The notes beneath the pieces were generated by a model. That model was not told where the DNA came from and did not search any database. It saw nothing but the letters and a program-made list of their open reading frames with translations. This document shows positions 7,864 through 17,379 of a DNA stretch of 64,000 nt, in pieces. How positions within the stretch are numbered: the first letter of the stretch is position 1; each line of letters begins with the position of its first letter. The position numbers and the translations under genes were made by a program. Source of the stretch: Burkholderia plantarii (GTDB lineage Bacteria > Pseudomonadota > Gammaproteobacteria > Burkholderiales > Burkholderiaceae); the NCBI RefSeq assembly GCF_001411805.1, contig NZ_CP007212.1:682001-746000 (forward strand), in the 5' to 3' direction.

Positions 7864-8703
7864 TCAGTCGAGCACGCGGTGGCGCCAGGCGGGCAGGCTC
7901 TGGCGGACCTCGGCGATGCGCGCCGGATCGACCGTGCCCGACACCACGCCGGGGCCTTCGTCGCGCACGGCGACGATCTCGCCCCACGGGTCCACCAGCA
8001 TGCTGTGTCCCCAGGTGCGCCGGCCGTTCTCATGGCGCCCGCCCTGGGCGGCGGCGAGCACGTAGCACTGGTTTTCGATCGCGCGGGCGCGCAGCAGCGT
8101 TTCCCAGTGCGCGCGGCCGGTGGTGTACGTGAACGCGGACGGCACGACGATCAGCGCGCAGTCGCCGAGGCGGCGATACAGCTCCGGAAAGCGCAGATCG
8201 TAGCAGACCGACAGGCCGACCCGGCCGAACGGCGCCTCGAAGCTGCGTACCGCCGAGGCGTCGGTGCCGCCGGGGCGGATCGTGCGGGCCTCGTCGAACG
8301 ATTCGCCGTCCTTCTCGAAGCTGAACAGATGGATCTTGTCGTAGCGCGCGCATTCACGCCCCTCGGGATCGAACACCAGCGAGGTGTTCAGCACGCGCGA
8401 CGGCTCCGGCGCGGCCAGCGGCAGCGTGCCGCCGATCAGCCAGACGCCGTGGCGGCGCGCGCAATCGGCGAGGAAGCGCTGGATCGGGCCGTCCTGATAG
8501 GGCTCGGCGAGCGCGAGCTTGTCGGTGTCGCGCTGGCCCATGAAGCAGAAGTATTCAGGCAGCAGCACGAGCTTCGCGCCGAGCGCGGCCGCCTCGGCGA
8601 CCAGCCGGCCCGCCTCGTCCAGGTTGCGGGTGGGATCGGGCGAGCTGACCGTCTGCAGGGCGGCGACCGTCAACGGGGTGAGGCGATCGGATCGGTCGGT
8701 CAT
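7864..8703 (-). CDS. Carbon-nitrogen hydrolase, Nit1-like (deaminated glutathione amidase candidate)
   Basis: A 279-residue nitrilase-superfamily hydrolase. The Glu-Lys-Cys triad is visible as LLPEYF, YDKIHLF and GLSVCYDLRFPELYR. The set LPEYFCFMG plus CYDLRFPE is typical of the Nit1/YbeM branch, which repairs deaminated glutathione; that substrate is inferred. Two starts are possible: the ATG at 8703 (MTDRSDRL), chosen because it gives the usual family length, or an ATG at 8760 that would overlap the end of the upstream yhdP-like gene by 17 bp. Neither has a strong Shine-Dalgarno. It follows the yhdP-like gene on the same strand and probably shares its transcript, an arrangement common in betaproteobacteria. 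Confidence 0.88.
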   Translation of the reverse strand: MTDRSDRLTPLTVAALQTVSSPDPTRNLDEAGRLVAEAAALGAKLVLLPEYFCFMGQRDTDKLALAEPYQDGPIQRFLADCARRHGVWLIGGTLPLAAPEPSRVLNTSLVFDPEGRECARYDKIHLFSFEKDGESFDEARTIRPGGTDASAVRSFEAPFGRVGLSVCYDLRFPELYRRLGDCALIVVPSAFTYTTGRAHWETLLRARAIENQCYVLAAAQGGRHENGRRTWGHSMLVDPWGEIVAVRDEGPGVVSGTVDPARIAEVRQSLPAWRHRVLD

Positions 8704-8743
8704 CGGAGTCGTCGGACGTGAAAAAGGGGTGCGTCCCGTGCCG

Positions 8744-11700
8744 TCAGGGGTGGACGGCATCGGCGGGCGTGCGGTCCATCTTACCCCGATCGTCCGCGAC
8801 CCGCTGAATCCGCGGATGCGCCCACGAGCCGGTGATCGCGTAGTCGAACGCGAACGCGTGCGCGAGCGTCTGCGACAGCGCGAGGTTAGCGGCCAGCACG
8901 CCGAGCCCGAGCAGCGGGTTGACCACCGCCGCGCCGACCGCCGCCGCGCTCGCGCTGACCTTCGGCGCGATGTGCGCGTGCAGGTCCTGGGTCTCGTGCG
9001 CGAGGTCCACCGAGCCCTTCACCGTCACGCGGGCCGGCGCGGTCACCATGCGGAAGTCGTCGGTGGTGGCGATGCCGTCGTTGATGCGGCTGGTGCCCTC
9101 GATCGAGTCGAACGGCAGGCCCTTGCCGATCACGTCGCGGAAGTCGAGCGTGAGGAAGCGCGCGAGGCCCTGCAGGCTCAGCACGCCGAGCAGCTTGGCC
9201 GCGCCCGGATCGACCTTGAGGATCTGGCCGTGCGCGAGATCGAGCGAGAGCCGGCCGTCGAGCGTCGGATAGTCGATCGCGGTGGGGCCGCCGCGCCAGC
9301 CGACCTTGCCCTGCAGCGTGCCGCGGCCGTCGGCGATGGTGCGCGGCAGGCCGACCCGGTCGAGCAGGGCGCCGGCGTCGTCGATCGCGAGCTTGAAGTC
9401 GAACACGGTGCGGCGCGGCGCGTCGTCCTCGTCGGCGCCGAGCGCGATCGCGCGCTTCGAGGTGCGCCAGTTCGCGGTGGCGGTCAGCTTCGCGGCCGGG
9501 TTCGCGAGTTCGAGCCGGTCGAGCTGCCAGACCGGGATGCCGTTCTCGCTGAAGTTGTGCGCGTTGACCTGCAGCCGGCCGATGTCGTGGCCGCGCGCCA
9601 CCACCTGGTCGACCACCAGGTCGATCGACGGCATCGCGCGGTTGGTCGGCAGGTCCATCGCGCGGCCCACCAGATCGTGGTCGGCGCTGTCGGGCACGAT
9701 CAGCTTGGCGAGCCGCGCGTTCAGCACGCCGGCGCCGGTCTGGCCCGGCACCGGCGGCGCCCACGACAGATAGCCGGAGACCTGGTTCGAGGCGACGTTG
9801 GCCTGCCAGAGATCGTCGACGTGCGAGGCGCCGACGATCACGTTCTCCCAGTTGCGCTTGAGCAGCTTCAGCCGGCCGAAGTGCAGCGCGAAGCGCTTCG
9901 GCGCGAAGCTCGCGAGATCGACGCGCGCGGGGGCCGGCGTGGGGGCGGGCGCCGCCGGCCCGGGCGCCGGTGCCGGGGTTGCCGGGGCGGCCGGCGTCGC
10001 GCGCAGCGTCTTCGCGAACGCGAGCCACGCGTCGGCATCGAGTTCGGAGGCATCCACGGCCGCCGTCACGCCGTCGCGCGGCAGGTCCGGCAGGCGGTTC
10101 ATGCCGAGCGAGCCGCGCACCGCGCGCAGCGGCTCGCCGTGCGTGGCGTCGAGCACGTAGTGCGCGGCGATCGGGCCGAGCGCGAGGTCGGCCTGTTCGA
10201 GCGTGCGGCCGTCCTCGGGCGCGAGCGGCGCCAGCGTGAAGCTGAACGGCATCGGCGTGCCGGCCGGCTTGGTGAACGGCGCGGGGAAATCGAGCGCGAG
10301 CCCGGTGAGGTCCGACGAAGCGTCGATCTGGGGCGGCGCGCCCTTCGCGCCGCGCACCGAGAGCCGGTACGGCGCGTCGCCGACCACGCGCCCGAGCAGC
10401 GCGGCGGCCGGCCCTCGCAGGTTCAGCCCGCGCGCCGAATCGACGGCGATCCGGCCGCTCACGTCGAGCGCGTAGCCGCCGTTGCGGCGGTAGTTGCCGT
10501 CGGCATGGACGTCGCCGCCGAGCAGGCGCGCCGAGAGCCGGTCGAGCGCCGCGCTCTGCTGCGTGAAGCGGATCGTGCCGCGCAGCTGCGACAGCGGCGG
10601 CAGGCCGTCCGCGGCGAGCGCGTTGTCGCCGAACGCGAGCGAGCCTTCCACCTGCGTGTGGCCGTGCGCGGCGCGCTGCGGGACCGTCAGCTTCAGCGCG
10701 AGCGAGGCCGGCCCCTGCGCCTTGACGCGCTCGCCCAAGTGATGGCTCATGCTGCCCAGCGCGCTGCGGTTCGCGTAGTCGATCAGGTCGGCGAGCGGGC
10801 CGTGCGCGCGGCCCACGATCACGAGCGGCGACTGCGCCGGCTTGCCGAGGTCGGCGATCCGGCCGCTCACGCCGCTCAACTGCACGCGCTTGTAGTGCGC
10901 GCGCGGGATGTCGAAGCGCAGCTTGTTCTGTTCGAGTTCGAACACGCCGCTGATGCCGTCGAGCACGGGCCACACGCTCGGCGTGCCGTCGGCGAGCTTG
11001 CGCGGCGGCTGCGGCGTCGGGTCGAAGCGTCCGCCCGTGAATGGCGCGACGATGTGGAACACGCCGTCGTGCGGCGCGTGTTCGTAGGGGAAGGTCTCGA
11101 GCGGGCCTTTCGCGACGATCGTCGCGCCCTTCGAGACGGTGCCCGCCTGCAGCGCATGGCCGAGATACTCGTGCAGGTGGTCGGACATGCTGGTCGGCAG
11201 GTAGCGCACGATGCGCGCGACCGCCGCGCGGCCGAACTCGGCCTTCAGGTCGAGCGAGCCGCGCCCGTGGCCCGGGTTCGAGTAGCCGCCCGCGACGGTG
11301 ATCTCGGCGTCGGGGTTCGCCACGTAGAGCAGCGGCACCTTGACGTCGACGCGCGGGCGCGGCTCGCCGGGCACGCGCGTGAGGGTCCACGAGGTCTGCG
11401 CGCGCAGCCGGTCGAAGGTGAGCCGCGGATCGGCGAACACGCCGGGCACCGTGACGGCGGCACGGACGGTGTCGATGCGCGCCTCGCCCGCGCGCTCGTT
11501 CGCGTCGACGTGGCCCCACAGGTTCTCGAAGCCAGGCACGCCGGCGCGCGGATGCCCGCGCGGCGAGAGGCCCGGCCCCGGCTCCTGCGCCTCGAAGCTG
11601 ATGCCCTGCAGGTCGCCCGCCATCCGGTAGCGCACGATCGGCGCGGCGTGGGCGGTCTCGTCGCCGGCCAGTTCGGCGCGGCCCGGCGGCGCGCGCTCGG

Positions 11701-12976
11701 CCTCCATCACATAGTTCGCGATCAGGCCGCGCGGATCGGTGCGCACCAGCGCGTTGCGAAACCGCGCCGGCAGCGGCAGGCCGCGCACGAACTCGGCGAG
11801 GATGCCGAGATCGACGCGGTCGCCGGCCACCCGGATCAACTGGCCGTGGGTGGCGTCGGGCACGCGGTAGCGCGCGGTCAGCGTCGTGAACGCGAGCGCG
11901 CGCGACAGCGGCGTGCCGTCGTCGAGCGGCGGCTGGCCCAGCTCGGCGTGCAGGTTCGTGAGGTTGAGCGTGTAGTCGCGACCGGGATCGAGCGCGAGGT
12001 CCCAGCCGAAGTTCGCCATCGGCATGTCGAGCCGCGGCTGGGTGGGCCGCACGCGCAGCGCGACGTCGGCGCCGCTCAGCGTGCCGTGCGCGTCGCGCAG
12101 GCGCCCGTCCTGGAAGCCGAGCCAGATGGTGTTGTCGATGCGGCCGGCATAGGCGGTGAGGGGCACCGGCAGGTAGCGCGCGAGCGTCGGCAGGTCGACC
12201 GGGCCGGTCGACAGGTAGGCGTCGCCGGTCCAGTTGGCGGGCCGGCCGATCGCGCCGAGCGCGCGGTGCGTGAAGCGCGCGCGGAAATCGAGCGGGCCGG
12301 CGAACAGCGTGCCGTTGGCCGGTGCCTGCAGCGCCAGCCGGTGGACCAGGCCGTCGTTGAGCACGGCGAGCCGGATGCCGGTCAGCGTCAGTTCGGGCGC
12401 GTTGCGCTGCGCGTCGCGCCAGCGCAGCGTGCCGCCGCGCAGCACGATCGCCTGCTGGCGCAGCAGCCAGGTGCTGAACGCGTCGTTGCCGCCCTTGCGG
12501 GTGGTCGGCACCGCCACGCCGGCGATCATCAGCGTGCCGTCGCGGTTGCGCTCGATCAGCAGGTCCGGCGCGTCGACCACGAGGCTCGAGAGCGTCGGCG
12601 CCAGATGCGCCAGCGAGGCCCAGGCGATCGCGGCCGTGGCGTGCGGAATCGTCAGCGCGAGGGTGCCGTCCTTGCCTCGGATGGTCAGCGCGGTCACGTC
12701 CACGCCGGGCTGCATGCCGGACCAGTGCGGCGCGAGGCGGCCGATGCGGACTTCGGCGTGGAGCTTGTCGGAGACGAACGATTCGATGCGCGGGCGCAGC
12801 CGGTCGATCTGCGGCAGCAGCGCGTAGCGCAGGCCGAGGTAGGCGCTCGCGGCGACGAAGTAGATCGTCGCGCCGCCGATCAGCACCAGGCGGCAAACGC
12901 GCCGCAGGACCGGATGATCGTGCCCGGGAGGTCCGGCTTCTGGCCTGCTGGCGGCGGATTCCTGACGGTCGGGCAT
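8744..12976 (-). CDS. yhdP: YhdP-family AsmA-like envelope protein
   Basis: A very large (1410-residue) protein of the YhdP/AsmA group, bridge-like envelope proteins implicated in moving phospholipid from the inner to the outer membrane. One membrane anchor is visible at about residues 24-46 (CRLVLIGGATIYFVAASAYL), followed by a long periplasmic beta-rich region and a C-terminal AsmA-like segment. A Pro/Ala-rich stretch (APAPGPAAPAPTPAP) near residues 1005-1025 looks like a flexible linker. The ATG at 12976 (MPDRQESAAS) is chosen because it places the anchor close to the N-terminus; the frame stays open to 13300 without plausible protein. Divergent from glnE. The family call is firm; the transport role is from studies in E. 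coli. Confidence 0.9.
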   Translation of the reverse strand: MPDRQESAASRPEAGPPGHDHPVLRRVCRLVLIGGATIYFVAASAYLGLRYALLPQIDRLRPRIESFVSDKLHAEVRIGRLAPHWSGMQPGVDVTALTIRGKDGTLALTIPHATAAIAWASLAHLAPTLSSLVVDAPDLLIERNRDGTLMIAGVAVPTTRKGGNDAFSTWLLRQQAIVLRGGTLRWRDAQRNAPELTLTGIRLAVLNDGLVHRLALQAPANGTLFAGPLDFRARFTHRALGAIGRPANWTGDAYLSTGPVDLPTLARYLPVPLTAYAGRIDNTIWLGFQDGRLRDAHGTLSGADVALRVRPTQPRLDMPMANFGWDLALDPGRDYTLNLTNLHAELGQPPLDDGTPLSRALAFTTLTARYRVPDATHGQLIRVAGDRVDLGILAEFVRGLPLPARFRNALVRTDPRGLIANYVMEAERAPPGRAELAGDETAHAAPIVRYRMAGDLQGISFEAQEPGPGLSPRGHPRAGVPGFENLWGHVDANERAGEARIDTVRAAVTVPGVFADPRLTFDRLRAQTSWTLTRVPGEPRPRVDVKVPLLYVANPDAEITVAGGYSNPGHGRGSLDLKAEFGRAAVARIVRYLPTSMSDHLHEYLGHALQAGTVSKGATIVAKGPLETFPYEHAPHDGVFHIVAPFTGGRFDPTPQPPRKLADGTPSVWPVLDGISGVFELEQNKLRFDIPRAHYKRVQLSGVSGRIADLGKPAQSPLVIVGRAHGPLADLIDYANRSALGSMSHHLGERVKAQGPASLALKLTVPQRAAHGHTQVEGSLAFGDNALAADGLPPLSQLRGTIRFTQQSAALDRLSARLLGGDVHADGNYRRNGGYALDVSGRIAVDSARGLNLRGPAAALLGRVVGDAPYRLSVRGAKGAPPQIDASSDLTGLALDFPAPFTKPAGTPMPFSFTLAPLAPEDGRTLEQADLALGPIAAHYVLDATHGEPLRAVRGSLGMNRLPDLPRDGVTAAVDASELDADAWLAFAKTLRATPAAPATPAPAPGPAAPAPTPAPARVDLASFAPKRFALHFGRLKLLKRNWENVIVGASHVDDLWQANVASNQVSGYLSWAPPVPGQTGAGVLNARLAKLIVPDSADHDLVGRAMDLPTNRAMPSIDLVVDQVVARGHDIGRLQVNAHNFSENGIPVWQLDRLELANPAAKLTATANWRTSKRAIALGADEDDAPRRTVFDFKLAIDDAGALLDRVGLPRTIADGRGTLQGKVGWRGGPTAIDYPTLDGRLSLDLAHGQILKVDPGAAKLLGVLSLQGLARFLTLDFRDVIGKGLPFDSIEGTSRINDGIATTDDFRMVTAPARVTVKGSVDLAHETQDLHAHIAPKVSASAAAVGAAVVNPLLGLGVLAANLALSQTLAHAFAFDYAITGSWAHPRIQRVADDRGKMDRTPADAVHP

Positions 12977-13271
12977 GCGGCGGACGGGCGGGGATATGGT
13001 AGCGTTGCGAATTGACGTTGAAATGTAACACAGGGGTCCGGTCCGGCGGCCGTTCGGCCGGCATCCGGACTTCCCCGCCCGACCGCGCGCGGTGCCGGCA
13101 AGCCGGCTCCGGACAGTGGCCTGGCCGAGGTTCCGGCTGGCGGTCGGTGCGGTGTGCCACCGGTCCGCCGGCCGGTCCGCGCCGTGCTGGCAGCCGGGTT
13201 CCGCGTCGCGTTTCGTCCCGCCTCGTGCTCCGTTCCTCGTGTCCCGTTCCCGCGCTTCGCGCCCCGCCGCC
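12977..13271. other. 295-bp divergent intergenic region yhdP/glnE
   Basis: It should hold promoters for both genes, but no -35/-10 pair stands out. The only AT-richer patch is around 13008-13030. Open frames across it are extensions of the flanking genes. Confidence 0.5.
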
Positions 13272-16133
13272 ATGACCGACGCCAACGCCTTGCTCAGCAC
13301 CGCTTATTCCCGCTATCTGGCCCGCGCCGTCGCCGCGCGCCCCGAACTCGCCGCGCGCATCGCCGACACCGCCGCCGCACCGCTCACGCGCGAGGCCATC
13401 GACGCGCGCCTGGACGAGCTGCTGGCGGCGGCCTCGCCGGCGGGCGCGCCGGGCGAGGAGGCGCTGCGCCGCGCGCTGCGCCAGTTGCGCATCGAGGTGT
13501 TCGGCGCCGTCGCCGAGCGCGATCTGGCCGGCGCGGCCGACGTGGCCGAAGTCACGGCGGCGATGACCGACCTGGCCGAGATCGCGATCCAGCGCTCGCT
13601 CGCGGTGCTGTCGGCCGAGCTGGAGGGGCTTTACGGCGAGCCGCACGGGCCGGCCGGCGAGCGGCTCGCGCTCGGCGTGGTCGGCATGGGCAAGCTGGGC
13701 GGGCGCGAGCTGAACGTCTCGTCCGACATCGACCTGATCTTCGTCTACGAGGACGACGGCGAAACCACCGGCGGCACGCGCGCGGGCCTCGCCACCCAGG
13801 AATTTTTCACGCGCCTGGGCCGGCGCCTGATCGGCGTGCTGTCGGATACCACCGCCGACGGCTACGTGTTCCGCGTCGACATGCGGCTGCGCCCGAACGG
13901 CGATTCCGGCCCGCTGGTCTGCAGCCTCGGCATGCTGGAGGAATACTTCTACGTGCAGGGGCGCGAGTGGGAGCGCTATGCGTGGATCAAGGGGCGGCTC
14001 GTCTCGGAGCCGGCCAGCGAGGCCGCGCAGCGGCTCGCCGCGCAACTCGACGCGATCGTCAAGCCGTTCGTTTACCGTCGTTATCTCGATTTCGGCGTGA
14101 TCGGCGCGATCCGGGATCTGCACCGGCAGATCCGCCAGGAGGCGCAGCGTCGCGCCACGATGCGCCCCGACAAGGCCGACGACATCAAGCTCGGGCGCGG
14201 CGGGATTCGCGAGATCGAGTTCAGCGCGCAGGTGTTCCAGCTGATCCGCGGCGGCCAGGACGCCGGCTTCCGGATTCGTCCGACGCTCGCGGTGCTGGCC
14301 CATGCCACCGAGCGCGGGCTGATCGCGGCCGAGGTGGCCGAGCGCTTCGCCGAGGCGTACCGGCTGCTGCGCACGATCGAGCACCGGCTGCAGTATCGCA
14401 ACGACGCGCAGACCCACGCGATGCCGGTCGATCCCGAGGACCGCGCGGCGCTGGCGGCCTCGCTCGGCCATGCCGACTACGCGGCGCTCGTCGCCGAGCT
14501 GGACCGGCACCGCGGGTTCGTCGAGGCGCAGTTCGACCAGATCTTCTCGAACCGGCCCGGCGAGGCGAACGGCAGCGGCGGCAACGGCGGCGCCAATGGA
14601 AATGGCAACGGCAACGGCGCCGAGGACGATGCCGCCGCCTGGATCTGGAGCGACGCGCTGGCCGACGACGGCGAGGACGACGTGCTCGCCGCGCGCCTCG
14701 CGGGCCTCGGCTTCGTGACGCCGGCCGCCGTGCTGGCGCGGCTGCGCGCGGTCTGGCAGTCCTCGCGCTACGCGGGGCTGCCCGAGAGCAGCCGGCAGCG
14801 CTTCGACCGCGTCGCGCAGCGCGCGCTCGACGCGGCCGTCGGCATCGACGCCGCGCATCGCGACGACACGATCATCCGCTTCTTCGACCTGCTCGAGACG
14901 GTGGGCCGGCGCGGCGCCTATCTGGCGCTGCTGACCGAATACCCGGCCGCGCTCGAACGCGTGCTGTCGGTGCTCGGCGCGACGCGCTGGGGCGGCGGCT
15001 ACCTGATCCGCCATCCGCAATTGCTCGACGAGCTGCTCGACGACGAGGCGATCGCGAGCCCGTTCGACTGGCCCGTGTTCAAGGCCTCGCTGCGCGCGCG
15101 GCTCGCGGCGGCCGACGGCATGGAGCAGCAGATGGACCTGCTGCGGCACGCGCAGCACGCCGAGGTGTTCCGGATCCTGCTGATCGATCTGGCCGGCAAG
15201 CTGTCGGTCGAGCATGTCAGCGACCGGCTTTCGGAACTCGCCGACGCGGTGCTCGACGTCACGCTCGAGGTGGTCTGGTCGCAGCTCGCCAAGCGCCATC
15301 GCGACGCGCCGCGCTTCGCCGTGATCGCCTACGGCAAGCTCGGCGGCAAGGAGCTCGGCTACGCGTCGGACCTCGACGTGATCTTCCTCTACGACGATCC
15401 CGACGACCGCGCGGCCGACGTCTACACCACCTACACGCGCCGCCTGATCACGTGGCTCACCACCGCCACCGGCGCGGGCGCGCTGTTCGATCTCGACCTG
15501 CGGCTGCGGCCCAACGGCGAGGCCGGGCTGCTCGTCACCGATCTCGACGCGTTCCGCCGCTATCAGCTGCGCGAGGGCGACGGCGCCAACACCGCCTGGG
15601 TCTGGGAGCATCAGGCGTTGACGCGCGCGCGCTTCAGCGCCGGCGACGCACGGATCGGCGCCGCGTTCGAGGCGATCCGCGAGCAGGTGCTGACCACGCC
15701 GCGCGACGGCGAGCTGCTCGCGCGCGAGATCGTCGGGATGCGCGACAAGGTGGCGGCCGGCCATCCGAACCATGGCGAGCTGTTCGACCTCAAGCACGAT
15801 CGCGGCGGCATGGTGGACATCGAGTTCATCGTCCAGTACTGGGTGCTGCTGCACGCGGCGCGCGATCCGGAGCTGATCCGCAACACGGGCAACATCGCGC
15901 TGCTGCGCGAGGTGGCGCACCTGGGGCTGATGGACGACACCGAGGCCGAGACGGTGGGCGCCGCCTACCGGTGCTACCGCAAGCGCCAGCACCAGTTGCG
16001 GCTCGACGGGATGGAGAAGGCGCGCGTGCCGGGCGAGACGGTGGCCGCCGAGCGCGCCGCCGTGCTGGCGCTGTGGCAGCGCGTGTTCGGCGGCGTGGCG
16101 CCGGCCGCGACGGCGGCCGACCCGCAGGGCTGA
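13272..16133 (+). CDS. glnE: Bifunctional glutamine synthetase adenylyltransferase / adenylyl-removing enzyme
   Basis: This enzyme adenylylates and deadenylylates glutamine synthetase in response to PII protein, setting nitrogen assimilation. The 953-residue length matches GlnE. Two nucleotidyltransferase modules are visible: the removing domain with GMGKLGGRELNVSSDIDLIF at about 138-157 and the transferase domain with AYGKLGGKELGYASDLDVIF at about 685-705, each with the paired Asp metal ligands. A Gly/Asn-rich insert (14568-14620, residues 433-450) sits in the linker after the first domain. The ATG at 13272 is chosen because upstream codons give only low-complexity sequence. The gene is transcribed away from yhdP. 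Identification is firm. Confidence 0.96.
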   Translation: MTDANALLSTAYSRYLARAVAARPELAARIADTAAAPLTREAIDARLDELLAAASPAGAPGEEALRRALRQLRIEVFGAVAERDLAGAADVAEVTAAMTDLAEIAIQRSLAVLSAELEGLYGEPHGPAGERLALGVVGMGKLGGRELNVSSDIDLIFVYEDDGETTGGTRAGLATQEFFTRLGRRLIGVLSDTTADGYVFRVDMRLRPNGDSGPLVCSLGMLEEYFYVQGREWERYAWIKGRLVSEPASEAAQRLAAQLDAIVKPFVYRRYLDFGVIGAIRDLHRQIRQEAQRRATMRPDKADDIKLGRGGIREIEFSAQVFQLIRGGQDAGFRIRPTLAVLAHATERGLIAAEVAERFAEAYRLLRTIEHRLQYRNDAQTHAMPVDPEDRAALAASLGHADYAALVAELDRHRGFVEAQFDQIFSNRPGEANGSGGNGGANGNGNGNGAEDDAAAWIWSDALADDGEDDVLAARLAGLGFVTPAAVLARLRAVWQSSRYAGLPESSRQRFDRVAQRALDAAVGIDAAHRDDTIIRFFDLLETVGRRGAYLALLTEYPAALERVLSVLGATRWGGGYLIRHPQLLDELLDDEAIASPFDWPVFKASLRARLAAADGMEQQMDLLRHAQHAEVFRILLIDLAGKLSVEHVSDRLSELADAVLDVTLEVVWSQLAKRHRDAPRFAVIAYGKLGGKELGYASDLDVIFLYDDPDDRAADVYTTYTRRLITWLTTATGAGALFDLDLRLRPNGEAGLLVTDLDAFRRYQLREGDGANTAWVWEHQALTRARFSAGDARIGAAFEAIREQVLTTPRDGELLAREIVGMRDKVAAGHPNHGELFDLKHDRGGMVDIEFIVQYWVLLHAARDPELIRNTGNIALLREVAHLGLMDDTEAETVGAAYRCYRKRQHQLRLDGMEKARVPGETVAAERAAVLALWQRVFGGVAPAATAADPQG
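14568..14620 (+). repeat. Gly/Asn low-complexity tract inside glnE
   Basis: A run of GGC/AAC/GGA/AAT codons reading NGSGGNGGANGNGNGNG between the two catalytic halves of GlnE. It is in frame and probably a flexible linker that varies in length between strains. Confidence 0.8.
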
Positions 16134-16320
16134 GCCGGCCGCCGGTCGGCTCGCGGCACCGGCCGGGCCGAAGGGCAGCCGCGGTGCGCCGTGCCGGCCC
16201 GCGTTCGTGGCATGGCGCGTTGCCGTGCGCGCCGCCGCGCCCGCGCCGGGCCGGCACGCATGGAGATCGCCGCGGCCCGGTGATACGATGCAGCGGTCCA
16301 AGCTCCGGGCCGGCACTCCG

Positions 16321-17187
16321 ATGAAAAAGGCGATCCTCGTGTATGTGGACCACAACAGCCGGATGATCGAGGAGTTCTTCTGGCTGTACAAAAGCCTGCT
16401 TCATGCGCGAGCGCTCGACGACGGCGCGCTGATCGCCGTCTGCCATCCCGACGCGCTCGGCCATCTGCCGGCCGACCCGCGCCTGATCACGATCGCGGCG
16501 GCGCCCTACGCCGACCGGCACGCCGAATGGGCCGGCTATCCCTACATCAATTCGGTGGCAAATCTCTGCGCGCCCGACGTGCTCGACGCCTGCGCGGCGT
16601 TCGACGTGGTACTGAAGACCGATTGCGACACGTTCGTCACGCCGGCGTTCGCGCGCTTCGTGCCGTCGGGCCTCTGCTTCGGCTTCGGCGCCTATGCCTA
16701 TCAGGACGCGGTGCGCCGCAAGCTGGTGGAATGCAGCGAGCGCTGGGGGTTTCCGCATTCGGGGCTGCACAACGTGGGCGCGTCGGTGTTCGGGCCGAGC
16801 GCGATGGTCGGCGCGTTCCTGGTCGCGCAGCTCGCCTACTGCCAGCGCCTGCTCGCCGAGGAATTCGCCGCGGACCCGGGCGAGTGGCCGGGCTGGTGCA
16901 AGAACGTGCTGACCATGTACGCGGGCGAGCTGGCGCTGCGCCAGACCTATCCGCAGCATTGCACGCTCGGCCTGCTCGATCATTTCCCGCATGCCTCGCG
17001 CCGGCTCGGCGACGACGTGCTGCACATCCACGCGTGGCACGTCGAGGAGTATTTCTCGAAGCACGCGTTCCGCAACGGCGACTACGCGCAGATCGATCCG
17101 GCCACGATCGACCGGACCACGCTGGGCGGCTATTGCCACTGGCTCGCGCTCGCGGATCTGGATGCGATCAGGGCGGCCACCGGCTGA
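16321..17187 (+). CDS. Conserved hypothetical protein, possible GT-A-like fold
   Basis: I do not recognise this 288-residue protein with confidence. It starts at an ATG (MKKAILVYVDHNSRM), has no signal peptide or membrane segment, and looks globular and well conserved rather than spurious: codon use is like its neighbours, and aromatic and charged residues are normally distributed. The stretch VVLKTDCDTFV at about residues 95-105 resembles the DXD metal-binding motif that follows a hydrophobic strand in GT-A glycosyltransferases, and the N-terminal strand KKAILVYVD fits the same fold. GLHNVGASVFG and HIHAWHVEEYFSKHAF are other distinctive stretches. A sugar-nucleotide-dependent role is a weak inference. 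It lies alone between glnE and the convergent recN, with no strong Shine-Dalgarno. Confidence 0.8.
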   Translation: MKKAILVYVDHNSRMIEEFFWLYKSLLHARALDDGALIAVCHPDALGHLPADPRLITIAAAPYADRHAEWAGYPYINSVANLCAPDVLDACAAFDVVLKTDCDTFVTPAFARFVPSGLCFGFGAYAYQDAVRRKLVECSERWGFPHSGLHNVGASVFGPSAMVGAFLVAQLAYCQRLLAEEFAADPGEWPGWCKNVLTMYAGELALRQTYPQHCTLGLLDHFPHASRRLGDDVLHIHAWHVEEYFSKHAFRNGDYAQIDPATIDRTTLGGYCHWLALADLDAIRAATG

Positions 17188-17379
17188 GCGGCGGCGCGGG
17201 CGGACGAGAGCGCGTGGCTCGGGCGATCGGTGGATGATCGGGGGGAGAGCCGTCGCGAACAGCGGGGGAACCGCGGGCGCTGGCGTTCATGTCGCGCTCC
17301 TGCGGCCCGATCGAGCCATGTGCGCCGCGCCGCCGGCCGATCCTCGCGCCCGGCCCGAGCCGCCGCGCCCCGGCTGGCA

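Noticed and set aside
8519..13015. A 1498-codon plus-strand frame opposite yhdP
   Set aside because: It is an antisense shadow; composition is Arg/Ala/His/Val repeats and no domain is visible, whereas yhdP on the other strand has a membrane anchor and AsmA-like sequence.
8886..16391. A 2501-codon open frame on the minus strand across yhdP and antisense to glnE
   Set aside because: It is a GC-driven shadow: Arg/Ala/Pro-rich without domains, while glnE (plus) and yhdP (minus, other frame) have clear family motifs over the whole span.
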